Shown here in pieces: positions 53,276 through 62,742 of a stretch of 64,000 bases of DNA. The stretch spans positions 186,001 to 250,000 of the forward strand of contig CAMDFX010000002.1 in NCBI GenBank assembly GCA_945897805.1, in the 5' to 3' direction. Source of the stretch: Chryseobacterium gleum (lineage in GTDB: Bacteria; Bacteroidota; Bacteroidia; Flavobacteriales_D; Crocinitomicaceae). Each line of letters begins with the position of its first letter. Positions within the stretch are counted from its first letter, which is position 1. A program made the translations under genes and the position numbers. The notes under the pieces were generated by a model that searched no databases, had not been told where the DNA came from, and worked only from the letters and a program-made list of their open reading frames with translations.

Positions 53276-54166
53276 TTAAATCGCTTTATTTTTCTTAAAA
53301 ATATAAATTTGGGAGCTATAGCCATTGTTTTTCGCTTTCAAATTAGACTTCAATCCATTTATTATTCCGGAAAAAATATTTCCTGATTTGTATTTTTCAG
53401 AAAGCATACTCACATAAAATGAATCAAACTTCATTGGTAGAACTTCCACACAGTCTAAATTAAACTGACTAAATAGATTCTTAATGGTTGATTCTTGAAA
53501 ATGATAAAGATGTCGCGGAACATCATAAGCGGACCAGAAAGCCCCATAGTGTTTTGCATCCCAAGAGGACATGTTCGGAACGGCTACAATAAAAACACCA
53601 TCATCGTTTAAAACCCTTACAAATTCAGATAAATCTCTTTTTAAGTGAAAAACATGTTCCAAAACATGCCACATCGTAATTACATCTTTAGAATTTGACT
53701 CTATTTTGACAATCTCTTCCAAATCTTCTAATGACAGCGAAAACTCAGATTTAGCAAACTTTTTAGCATCTTCATCTGGCTCCAATCCTTGCACAATAAA
53801 ACTAGCTCCTTTAGCAACATTTAAAAAATGGCCTGTGCCAGCGCCTATATCAAGAAGTTCTTTTCCTTTAGCCAAACGACTAACTAATTTAACCTTTCTT
53901 TTTAAAGTTATATTTCTAACCAGGTTATAAGCCTTATTTATCAAGCCTGTGTTAGAACTAGAGTGGGAAATATAATTTTCACTCTTGTAATAATTTCCTA
54001 CAACTTCCTCTGAAGGTATTGGATTTGTAAAATGAAATCCACAAGAATTGCAGTTAACAATCGTAAACACCTCGTTGGTTATCATGTGATCCGTCACCGT
54101 TAAGTGGTTTGAAAACTCACTATATTCGCAAACGGGACAGTTGGTGTAATTTTTTATTTGTTCCAC
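53276..54166 (-). CDS. Class I SAM-dependent methyltransferase (GTG start)
   Basis: CPVC zinc-like N-terminus, LLDIGAGTGHFL, MWHVLEHV. Confidence 0.88.
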   Translation of the reverse strand: MEQIKNYTNCPVCEYSEFSNHLTVTDHMITNEVFTIVNCNSCGFHFTNPIPSEEVVGNYYKSENYISHSSSNTGLINKAYNLVRNITLKRKVKLVSRLAKGKELLDIGAGTGHFLNVAKGASFIVQGLEPDEDAKKFAKSEFSLSLEDLEEIVKIESNSKDVITMWHVLEHVFHLKRDLSEFVRVLNDDGVFIVAVPNMSSWDAKHYGAFWSAYDVPRHLYHFQESTIKNLFSQFNLDCVEVLPMKFDSFYVSMLSEKYKSGNIFSGIINGLKSNLKAKNNGYSSQIYIFKKNKAI

Positions 54167-54174
54167 GTGAAACT
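54159..54174. promoter_or_regulatory. parS: parS-like ParB site (14/16)
   Basis: TGTTCCACGTGAAACT vs consensus TGTTTCACGTGAAACA. Confidence 0.7.
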
Positions 54175-56044
54175 ATCTCCCTAAATAAATTAACAATACA
54201 GAAATATCACTAGGTGATACCCCACTAATTCTAGAAGCCTGACCAATTGTTGCCGGTCTAAGAGCAATAAATTTCTCCATAGCCTCTAAACTTATACTTT
54301 TTAACTCTTTGTAATCAATATCTGATGGAATTTTTAAATCATCTAAACGATTCATTTTTGACGCCATCTCCTCTTCACGTTGTATATAACCTTCATATTT
54401 CAACTGAATTTCTGTTTGCATTGGAATATCAATATGAATAGATTTAAAATCATCAATCAGTACTCCAAGATTAGTGTTCATTGTTCGCAACTGCTCTAAA
54501 CCAACCAAAGGACGAGTAATTAAACTTGAAAATTTAACTTGTTGATTAATATGAGCAGAACCAATTTCAGATAAAACAGGATTTGCTTCTTGTGGTGTTA
54601 CGCCAAAACTTCTAAGTTTTGCTTTAAAATTGGAAACACCTTGCTTTTTAAGCTCAACTTTCTCCATCGCATCATCATCTAACAAACCAATCACATGACC
54701 CAGTGGAGAAAGTCTTAAATCGGCATTATCCTGCCTTAGCAAAATTCTATATTCAGCACGACTAGTAAACATGCGATAAGGCTCCTTCGTTCCCTTAGTA
54801 ATCAAATCATCAATTAATACACCAATGTAAGCTTCGGAGCGAGACAAAATAAAATCATCCTTTCCTTGAATTCTTCTACTCGCGTTAATTCCAGCCATCA
54901 ACCCTTGACAAGCAGCCTCTTCATAACCGGTAGTACCATTAATCTGTCCAGCAAAATACAAACCATTTATTAATTTAGTTTCTAACGTGTGCTTTAATTG
55001 AGTAGGAGGGAAGTAATCATACTCTATTGCATAACCAGGACGAAACATCTTGGCACACTCAAAGCCTGCCACAGAATGTAAAGCCTGTAACTGTATCTCT
55101 TCGGGTAAGGATGTGCTAAAACCATTAACATAAATCTCGCATGTATTCCATCCTTCTGGCTCTACAAACAATTGATGTCTGTCGCGCTCCGCAAAACGAT
55201 TGATTTTATCTTCTATACTTGGACAATATCTTGGCCCGCGACTTTGAATCGCTCCATTAAACATAGGAGAACGGTCAAAACCAGTTCTTAAAATATCATG
55301 TGTTTGTTCATTGGTATATGTAATATGACATGCGCGCTGCAAAGAAAGAGGCAGCGTACTAGTAAAACTAAACTTAGAAGGATTAAGATCTCCTTCTTGA
55401 ATCTCCATTTTATTGAAATCTAAAGACCTCCCATCAATTCTAGGCGGTGTACCAGTTTTCATTCTTCCAGACTCAAAACCCAATTGCACTAAATCCTCTG
55501 TGATACCAAAAGAGGCTTTTTCACCGATCCGTCCACCACCAAACTGTTTCTCGCCAAGGTGGATCAAACCATTTAAAAATGTACCATTTGTCAAAACAAT
55601 AGAATCAGCGAAAACTTCTAAACCAATAGCGGTCTTTACACCGGCAATAGAATTTTCATTCACTATTATACCCGTAACAGTATCTTGCCAGAAATCAACA
55701 TTTTTGTTTCGCTCTAAAAGCAAGCGCCATTCATCCGCAAACCTCACGCGGTCGTTTTGAGTGCGTGGACTCCACATAGCAGGCCCCTTAGACAAATTCA
55801 ACATCCGAAATTGGATGGCACTCAAATCAGAAACAATTCCACTTCCACCACCCAAAGCATCAATTTCTCGCACAATCTGACCTTTTGCAACACCACCCAT
55901 GGCAGGGTTGCAACTCATTTGCGCAATGGCATTCATATTCATTGTAATCAACAACACAGAACTCCCCAGTTTTGCAGCGGCATTCGCCGCTTCACAACCA
56001 GCATGTCCACCACCCACCACAATGACATCGTATTTTTTAAGCAT
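54173..56044 (-). CDS. mnmG: tRNA uridine-5-carboxymethylaminomethyl modification enzyme MnmG/GidA
   Basis: [51 protein letters not shown]. Confidence 0.98.
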   Translation of the reverse strand: MLKKYDVIVVGGGHAGCEAANAAAKLGSSVLLITMNMNAIAQMSCNPAMGGVAKGQIVREIDALGGGSGIVSDLSAIQFRMLNLSKGPAMWSPRTQNDRVRFADEWRLLLERNKNVDFWQDTVTGIIVNENSIAGVKTAIGLEVFADSIVLTNGTFLNGLIHLGEKQFGGGRIGEKASFGITEDLVQLGFESGRMKTGTPPRIDGRSLDFNKMEIQEGDLNPSKFSFTSTLPLSLQRACHITYTNEQTHDILRTGFDRSPMFNGAIQSRGPRYCPSIEDKINRFAERDRHQLFVEPEGWNTCEIYVNGFSTSLPEEIQLQALHSVAGFECAKMFRPGYAIEYDYFPPTQLKHTLETKLINGLYFAGQINGTTGYEEAACQGLMAGINASRRIQGKDDFILSRSEAYIGVLIDDLITKGTKEPYRMFTSRAEYRILLRQDNADLRLSPLGHVIGLLDDDAMEKVELKKQGVSNFKAKLRSFGVTPQEANPVLSEIGSAHINQQVKFSSLITRPLVGLEQLRTMNTNLGVLIDDFKSIHIDIPMQTEIQLKYEGYIQREEEMASKMNRLDDLKIPSDIDYKELKSISLEAMEKFIALRPATIGQASRISGVSPSDISVLLIYLGR

Positions 56045-56052
56045 CCTTTGAA

Positions 56053-56068
56053 TGTTTCACGTGAAACA
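56053..56068. promoter_or_regulatory. parS: parS ParB site (16/16 perfect)
   Basis: TGTTTCACGTGAAACA, 8 nt upstream of the mnmG start. Confidence 0.92.
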
Positions 56069-56099
56069 AAATTAGTTGTAAATAAGGTTTAATCATAGA

Positions 56100-56115
56100 T
56101 GTTTCACGTGAAACC
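56100..56115. promoter_or_regulatory. parS: parS ParB site (15/16)
   Basis: TGTTTCACGTGAAACC, overlapping the ybeY stop codon. Confidence 0.88.
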
Positions 56116-56523
56116 AATTAGCAACAACGCGCAATCTTCCTTACTTCTCATGATTGCTTCTTCCTCGCTTGATTTGTCATTAAAACCACAAAGATGCAAC
56201 ACACCGTGAATAATTACACGATGCAACTCATGTAAAAAAGATACACCGAAAGAACCTGCGTTTTCCGACACCCTATCGACACTGATAAATAAATCGCCAC
56301 AGATTACAGAATCAACGGAATAATCGAATGTAATAATATCGGTGTAATAATCATGGTTTAAATGCTGTTGGTTAATTTCCAGTAAATAATTGTCGGAGCA
56401 AAAAACCAACGACAACTGATCTAATACTTTTCCTTCATTACTACAAACATCCGCAATCCATGATTCCATCTCCGCGATAGATAATTGTAAATCATTAGTT
56501 TGCAAATAATTTACATCAACCAT
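56104..56523 (-). CDS. ybeY: Endoribonuclease YbeY (rRNA maturation)
   Basis: ELHRVIIHGVLHLCGFNDKSSEE zinc motif. Confidence 0.94.
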   Translation of the reverse strand: MVDVNYLQTNDLQLSIAEMESWIADVCSNEGKVLDQLSLVFCSDNYLLEINQQHLNHDYYTDIITFDYSVDSVICGDLFISVDRVSENAGSFGVSFLHELHRVIIHGVLHLCGFNDKSSEEEAIMRSKEDCALLLIGFT

Positions 56524-56951
56524 TAAGCTCGATTGAAAAATATATTTACTACCCGTCCGCCTTCATCAAAAATTAAATCATCAGCAAGGTTTTTAATTAA
56601 AAAAATCCCTCTACCGTTTTCTTTTTCAATATTCTCTGGCGCAGTAGGATCCGGTAAGTTTTCGAAATCAAAGCCGTTACCTTTGTCTTTAATACTGAAA
56701 CACAAACGGTCGTCAACATCTAAAACTTCTACATCGATGTCTTTCTGTAAACTAAATTGATTACCATGTATCACCGCATTATTTACAGCCTCAGTAACAG
56801 CAATCAAAATATTTCCGTAAGCGTCTTCATGAACACCAAGAGAACCACAAACACGATCAATTAGTGACTCAACAATCGAAAGGCTCGATAATTCTGATGG
56901 AACACTCAATTTTTCAATAACTGTTAAACTCATTTTAAAAGTATTAATCAA
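56523..56951 (-). CDS. RsbW-like ATP-binding anti-sigma factor kinase
   Basis: AVTEAVNNAVIHGN, DKGNGFDFENLPDP, NGRGIFLIKNLADD (GHKL ATPase). Confidence 0.9.
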   Translation of the reverse strand: MINTFKMSLTVIEKLSVPSELSSLSIVESLIDRVCGSLGVHEDAYGNILIAVTEAVNNAVIHGNQFSLQKDIDVEVLDVDDRLCFSIKDKGNGFDFENLPDPTAPENIEKENGRGIFLIKNLADDLIFDEGGRVVNIFFNRA

Positions 56952-56956
56952 AACAA

Positions 56957-59900
56957 TTACAAAACAATATTAAAATACTCGCTCGCTTTATCTTTGTAAT
57001 ATTTTCTATACAAAGGATCAACGGCACGAAGCAACTCAACTTGTTTTAGTTTTTGCTGATTATACTCATCAATTCGTTTTTGGTTACTATAATTAAAGTT
57101 TTTTCCAGATTTAGATTCCCTTTTCTCTTCAAAACCCCTTTCGTTTAAGGCTTTTTCACTCTCTAAAAGACGTGTTAAAATGTCTTGCTGCCGCTTAACC
57201 ATTTCCTTCGAAAACCGTTTATTTATCAAATCTTTTTCTTGTTGCTCAAGTTCGCTAATTAAAGGGTTTAACTTATTCCCAAGCCCTTTGCCTTCCTTGT
57301 TCATCTCGTTTCTCATCTGCTCTAAGCGCTGACGGATGGCTGTTTGTTGAGCGGCCATTTTAGCAATCTCTTTGTTCCCTAATCCGGGCATACCCATTGA
57401 GCCTTGACCTTCTTTATCTCCAGGGGATTTACCGCCTGGATTATTCCCTTTCTTCATTTGCTCGAGTTGCTTTTTAAGCATCTCTTTCATGTCTCCCGCA
57501 TCATCCCCTGATTTAGGTTTAGAACCCTTTCCCCCGGGTTTATCGCAACTTCCTGAGCCCGGCATTTCGCTTTGCATTTGATTTTGCATACTCTGCAAGC
57601 TTTCATTCAACATCAGAGCCAAATTATTATACGCCGTCATTACAAACTGAAGATGCTGACCTAATTCTCTTCTTCTATGCTCATCGATATCTTCTAATCC
57701 TAGCGCAAAATTCTGCTTGATATCATTCAATTCTTTGTCAATAAAAGAGGCTATTTTTGGTTGTCTTTTTGCCAAAGCTTCTAAACTATCCGCAACAACC
57801 TTCGTGTCATCTATTATATTCCTTTGATTCCTCCCTAATTTACGATAAAATGGATCATTATCACGAACTTTAGAAAACTTGATCATTGTTTCTTCTTGTG
57901 TGAAACTTAAGGTCATTAAACTTTCTAAAATAGACCTCAATAAGTTAATATCTTCTTCATCTTGTTTCTTATTTGCGGCCGCTTGCATCATTTCAAGTTC
58001 ATCAGCCATCTTCTTCATTTCTTCCGCAGACTTTTTTTGATTTTCACCCGCTTTCTTTTCCTTTTGTTTACTTAGGTTTTCCTTAGCTTCTTGGAGCTCT
58101 TTGGTGATTTCTTCTTTTTCTTTCTCCTGATCGCCTAAATTCATTGGTTTATCTAAGGCGTCATTTAATTCCTTTAGCTGTTTTAAGTCCTCCTTTATTT
58201 CATCAAACTTCTTGTTAATTTCATTTTGCTTCTCTTGAGATTTAATATCATCTATCTTTTTATTCTCTATTGATTCCTTCAACTCCTTTTGTTCATTAGA
58301 AAGTTCTTTCAATTCCTTTTGAACATCGTCTAACTTCTCATTGACCTGAAGTTTCTTCAACATCTCTAAACTTCTATCAAGTTGCTTCTTCATATCTTCA
58401 GACTTCACCTCTAGCTGCTCCATTTTTTGATTCATCTGATTTTTGTCGGGTGACTTCATTAAATCTTCAAGCTGTTTCAATAAATCAAGTAACTCATCAT
58501 CCATCACTTCTTGAAGCAACTTTTCCAACAACTCTTGTTTTTCTAATAATTCAGGATCCATTTCCGACAGCTGATTCTTTTCCTCTTGACTTTCTTGCAT
58601 TTGCATTTGCATCTGTTCAAGCGCTTTTTGAAGAGATTGCTGTTCTTCTTTGAGTTGATTGACTTGATTTAACTTATTCCATTCGTTTGATTTAGAATTC
58701 AGCGTTTCTTTCTTTAGCTTTTGAATATCTTTTTGAAATTCTTTGGTTCTATTCAATAAATCATTTAACTCCTTTTTAGTTTGATTTTGACTGTCGTCTC
58801 TTAATTCATTCAATTCAGACAAAGAAGGTAATTCATAAATAAAAGTCTGAGAACGGGCACTTTTGCTGCCATTAACTCCATCATTATCGGAAACAATAAA
58901 ATAATACTCTATTTTATCATTTACAGTAAGCTCTTCTCTTCTAAAATCAATAGCAAAAGAGAAGGGCATCTCAGTACCATAAGTTTTAGCTACAGACAAT
59001 TTTTGTTGCTTTTTAACTCCTTTATCAGAAACAATTTGATAATAAAACGTCAACGCATTTAATCCATAATCATCCGAGATCTGACCTTCAAAAAAACGAA
59101 TTGCATCAGAAATAGAATCAATAGATTCCTTCGCTTGAATACCAGGAAAAGCGTCTTTAATGACCGAAATAGAATAATTTAAAGAATCTTTCTTTCCAGT
59201 AGAACTATTTGTTAAAGAAACTTTTAAGTCTGTTGTATTCCTAAATTTTCTCTTGACTTTAAAACCTTCATCTTTGAAAACTTGCGAAGAATCATTCCAC
59301 CTAAAAGCAACCGCTGACGTGTTTTTTGTTAAAACACTCCATTCCACAATTGTTCCTTCTGGTATCTCTAAATCACCGGCATTCAAAACAAGCTCATCTT
59401 TTTTTCCTAAGTAGGAAGGATAATGAATGGTGGCTTGAAATCTTCCTATAGAAGACTTTGGTACCACAGATAAACTATATTCATCGCTTGCAAAACCGTT
59501 GGCCTCAAAATGAAATATCGTGTTTTCTTTGAGATTTTTAAGAATGTAAAAACTTGCAATTTTAGAAGTTCTATTCATTAAAAATTTCCCCTGAGAGCTA
59601 ACTAAATAAACCTTCTCTGGCAATTCATCACCTTTTAATTTAACAGCAACAGGAACATCTTGTCCTTCTTCAATTCCTACCAATGGGGTTGTTAAAACAA
59701 AACAAAACGGTGCTTCAATCTTAAACTCTTGATTGTAATGCACAATTCTGTCTGTGCCTTGTGAGATCAATTTAGGAAAAACCAAAGAAATCAAAATGAA
59801 AACAACCACAATCGGCAAAACAAACTTGGCATATTTCAAATTCTTCCTAAGCTCTATGCCATTTACAAAGGGAACAACTGATAAGTTTTGAGCTCTTTGG

Positions 59901-60304
59901 ACAACACTGGCACGAATCAACTCGTAATTTACATCTTGATTTGTTAAGTTATCATTCAACTGCAGTGTATTTAAAAGCCGATCTGAAACTTGAGGAAAAA
60001 AAGAACCAATTATTTTGGCTGCCTGATACCTGTCTATTCTCTTTCCGAAAGAAATCAATTTAAGAGAAGGAACGATCAAATACTTAACAAGTAAAAAAAC
60101 ATTTGACGCTAAAAAGCTAAAGAACAAAAATGCCCTCACAGTAGTAGCGAATCGACCAAAATATTCTAAAGATGCTATAACAAGATAGCTTAACAACAAA
60201 ACACCCAAAAATAAAATACCTCCTTTCAGCATTTCATTTTTGTAATACTTTCTGATAAAAGCATCTATCTGATTTAATAAATGTTCAAAAGGTTCCATCT
60301 CCAC
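56957..60304 (-). CDS. DUF4175-like large membrane/coiled-coil protein
   Basis: N-terminal TM segments, Ig-like middle, very long Q/K/E-rich coiled coil. Confidence 0.8.
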   Translation of the reverse strand: MEMEPFEHLLNQIDAFIRKYYKNEMLKGGILFLGVLLLSYLVIASLEYFGRFATTVRAFLFFSFLASNVFLLVKYLIVPSLKLISFGKRIDRYQAAKIIGSFFPQVSDRLLNTLQLNDNLTNQDVNYELIRASVVQRAQNLSVVPFVNGIELRKNLKYAKFVLPIVVVFILISLVFPKLISQGTDRIVHYNQEFKIEAPFCFVLTTPLVGIEEGQDVPVAVKLKGDELPEKVYLVSSQGKFLMNRTSKIASFYILKNLKENTIFHFEANGFASDEYSLSVVPKSSIGRFQATIHYPSYLGKKDELVLNAGDLEIPEGTIVEWSVLTKNTSAVAFRWNDSSQVFKDEGFKVKRKFRNTTDLKVSLTNSSTGKKDSLNYSISVIKDAFPGIQAKESIDSISDAIRFFEGQISDDYGLNALTFYYQIVSDKGVKKQQKLSVAKTYGTEMPFSFAIDFRREELTVNDKIEYYFIVSDNDGVNGSKSARSQTFIYELPSLSELNELRDDSQNQTKKELNDLLNRTKEFQKDIQKLKKETLNSKSNEWNKLNQVNQLKEEQQSLQKALEQMQMQMQESQEEKNQLSEMDPELLEKQELLEKLLQEVMDDELLDLLKQLEDLMKSPDKNQMNQKMEQLEVKSEDMKKQLDRSLEMLKKLQVNEKLDDVQKELKELSNEQKELKESIENKKIDDIKSQEKQNEINKKFDEIKEDLKQLKELNDALDKPMNLGDQEKEKEEITKELQEAKENLSKQKEKKAGENQKKSAEEMKKMADELEMMQAAANKKQDEEDINLLRSILESLMTLSFTQEETMIKFSKVRDNDPFYRKLGRNQRNIIDDTKVVADSLEALAKRQPKIASFIDKELNDIKQNFALGLEDIDEHRRRELGQHLQFVMTAYNNLALMLNESLQSMQNQMQSEMPGSGSCDKPGGKGSKPKSGDDAGDMKEMLKKQLEQMKKGNNPGGKSPGDKEGQGSMGMPGLGNKEIAKMAAQQTAIRQRLEQMRNEMNKEGKGLGNKLNPLISELEQQEKDLINKRFSKEMVKRQQDILTRLLESEKALNERGFEEKRESKSGKNFNYSNQKRIDEYNQQKLKQVELLRAVDPLYRKYYKDKASEYFNIVL

Positions 60305-60423
60305 TGTTTGTATATAGAATAACTCACTAAAGTAAAACTTATTCCTCTAACAACAAACAAAAACTAAACTCTAACAAGAAAATTGATGTTCAAAAGATTA
60401 TCTTTGCTGTAAAAACAACAAGT

Positions 60424-61944
60424 ATGTCAGACAAACCAGTTCGCGTTCGTTTTGCTCCATCACCAACAGGTCCGTTGCACATGGGAGGCGTTCGTACAGC
60501 ATTGTACAATTATCTATTTGCTAAAAAAAACAACGGCACCTTTATCATAAGAATAGAAGATACAGATCAAACGAGATTCGTAGAGGGAGCACAAGCATAT
60601 ATTTTGGATGCACTTCAATGGTGCGGAATTATCGCTACAGAAGGACCAGGAATTGGGGGAAATTTTGGCCCGTATGTTCAGTCTGAAAGAAAAGAAATCT
60701 ACAAGCCTTTTGCGGAAGAATTGGTTGCCAATGATAAGGCTTACTACGCATTTGATACCGCCGACGAATTAGACAGTGTTCGCGCACAAGCGAAGGCGAT
60801 GGGAATGCCAAATTGGCAATACAATACAGTCACAAGAATGTCTTTAAAAAACTCTTTAACCTTATCTGCAGATGAAGTAAAAAGAAGATTAGAAGTCGGC
60901 GATCAATATGTAATTCGCATGAAAATGCCCAGAAATATTGATGTCCGTTTTGAAGACATCATTAGGGGTTGGGTAGTGGTAAATACAAACAATTTGGACG
61001 ACAAAGTTTTGTTCAAAAGCGACGGAATGCCAACATACCATTTAGCAAATATTGTGGATGACCATTTAATGGAAATCAGTCATGTAATTAGAGGCGAGGA
61101 ATGGTTGCCATCAGCGCCACTTCATGTTTTGCTATACGACGCTTTTGGATGGGATTGTCCAAAAATGGCACATTTACCTTTGCTTTTGCGTCCTGATGGA
61201 AACGGAAAACTATCAAAAAGAGATGGAGATAGATTAGGGTTTCCTGTTTTTCCTACAGATTGGCTTTCAGCAGACGGCGAGAAATATACGGGATATAGAG
61301 AATCTGGATATTTTCCGGAAGCGTTTGTAAACATGCTCGCTTTTCTTGGTTGGAACCCAGGAACAACCCAAGAATTATTTACGCTAGAGGAATTAGCGGA
61401 ATCTTTCACCTTAGAAAGAGTAGGTAAAGCAGGCGCCAAATTTGATGCCGACAAAACAAAATGGTTTCAACAACAATATTTACGAAATACATCAAATGAA
61501 ACTCTTGCGGACGAATTATCGCAAAAATTAAACAATAAATACGATAAAGAAGCTTTGGTTGATGTTGCAAGATTGATGAAAGAACGCGCAACCTTTATAG
61601 ATGACATCCTAACAGAAGGAGGTTATTTACTATACAGACCTGAAAATTTTGATGCACAGACAGTTTCTAAAAAATGGAAAGCTGATTCTGGGGTTTTAAT
61701 GTCCGAATGGAATGACAGGCTAAAATCATTGACTGATTTTAATCCGAGCACCATTGAAGTAGCATTTAAATCATTTTTAGAAGCTAAAGAACTTGGAATT
61801 GGAGCTGTATTGCCTCTATTTAGATTACTGATAACAGGAGCGGGAATGGGGCCAAGCATGTTTGAAATCGCATCATTTATTGGTCAAGAAGAATGTGTTG
61901 AAAGAATGTATGAAGGTTTAGAAAAAATGAAATCACAATCATAA
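60424..61944 (+). CDS. gltX: Glutamyl-tRNA synthetase
   Basis: VRFAPSPTGPLHMGGVRTALYNYLFA, KLSKRDGDRLGFPVFP. Confidence 0.98.
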   Translation: MSDKPVRVRFAPSPTGPLHMGGVRTALYNYLFAKKNNGTFIIRIEDTDQTRFVEGAQAYILDALQWCGIIATEGPGIGGNFGPYVQSERKEIYKPFAEELVANDKAYYAFDTADELDSVRAQAKAMGMPNWQYNTVTRMSLKNSLTLSADEVKRRLEVGDQYVIRMKMPRNIDVRFEDIIRGWVVVNTNNLDDKVLFKSDGMPTYHLANIVDDHLMEISHVIRGEEWLPSAPLHVLLYDAFGWDCPKMAHLPLLLRPDGNGKLSKRDGDRLGFPVFPTDWLSADGEKYTGYRESGYFPEAFVNMLAFLGWNPGTTQELFTLEELAESFTLERVGKAGAKFDADKTKWFQQQYLRNTSNETLADELSQKLNNKYDKEALVDVARLMKERATFIDDILTEGGYLLYRPENFDAQTVSKKWKADSGVLMSEWNDRLKSLTDFNPSTIEVAFKSFLEAKELGIGAVLPLFRLLITGAGMGPSMFEIASFIGQEECVERMYEGLEKMKSQS

Positions 61945-61945
61945 A

Positions 61946-62314
61946 ATGAAACACATCATCGAAGTAAACGGAATCAAAATATATGCTTTTCACGGTTGTT
62001 TGCCTGAAGAGGGAAAAATTGGTGGCAATTATTTAGTTGATGTTTGGATGGAAACAAATTTTCAATTGGCAGCAGAAACCGACACACTAGAAAATACAAT
62101 TGATTATGTCATTGTCAACAAAATTGTCGCTCAAGAAATGGCTATTCGCTCAAAATTGATTGAGCATGTAGGTTATCGAATAGTTGAAAAACTAAAATCT
62201 ACTTTAAGTAATCTTCATCAGCTGAAAGTGAAAATCACAAAGATTTGTCCACCTATTAATGGAGACGTTGAAAATGTGGCAATAATTATAGAGGAAAGCA
62301 TCAAAAAGGTTTGA
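61946..62314 (+). CDS. folB: Dihydroneopterin aldolase
   Basis: IEVNGIKIYAFHGCLPEEGKIGGNYLVDV, ENTIDYVIV. Confidence 0.93.
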   Translation: MKHIIEVNGIKIYAFHGCLPEEGKIGGNYLVDVWMETNFQLAAETDTLENTIDYVIVNKIVAQEMAIRSKLIEHVGYRIVEKLKSTLSNLHQLKVKITKICPPINGDVENVAIIIEESIKKV

Positions 62315-62339
62315 TTCAAAATAAATTTTGCTAATTTTG
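62310..62339 (+). promoter_or_regulatory. Bacteroidota-type promoter for tRNA-Cys
   Basis: TTTG (62310-62313), 18-nt spacer, TAATTTTG (62332-62339), tRNA 5' end 11 nt downstream. Confidence 0.65.
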
Positions 62340-62350
62340 CAATCCGTTCT

Positions 62351-62421
62351 GGTCTCGTGGCCGAGCGGTTAGGCAGCGGTCTGCAAAACCGTCTACAGCG
62401 GTTCGAATCCGCTCGAGACCT
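62351..62421 (+). tRNA. tRNA-Cys (anticodon GCA)
   Basis: Acceptor GGTCTCG/CGAGACC, anticodon loop CTGCAAA, T arm AGCGG-TTCGAAT-CCGCT; CCA not encoded. Confidence 0.97.
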
Positions 62422-62438
62422 CATCAAAGTAAAATTAA

Positions 62439-62475
62439 AACCCGTAATTATCAATTAGTTGCGGGTTTTTTATTT
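62439..62475 (+). terminator. Intrinsic terminator after tRNA-Cys
   Basis: AACCCGTAA...TTGCGGGTT followed by T-rich tract. Confidence 0.82.
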
Positions 62476-62529
62476 CTATGTTACCCCATTTTTTACCCCA
62501 CATTTACAAAAACCATGATTTTTTACGGG

Positions 62530-62742
62530 TCAATTAAGATTATCAATAAAAACTCTTAATTCTTTGCGCTTAAACATTTCTCTCAAAAGTTGGGCGCGTT
62601 CCTTTGGCGTATGGTCGTAAATGAATAGACAATGAATAGAGGCGGTTCGTAAAAGTTCGTTAACCTGATTCGTTGTTAACTCATTTGATTCAATAAAGTG
62701 TATTAAATCCTCCTTAGTGTTTATCTCTATTCTATTCCTCAT
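62530..62742 (-). CDS. Hypothetical small protein of accessory element
   Basis: 70 aa ORF overlapping the upstream ORF by 11 nt. Confidence 0.5.
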   Translation of the reverse strand: MRNRIEINTKEDLIHFIESNELTTNQVNELLRTASIHCLFIYDHTPKERAQLLREMFKRKELRVFIDNLN

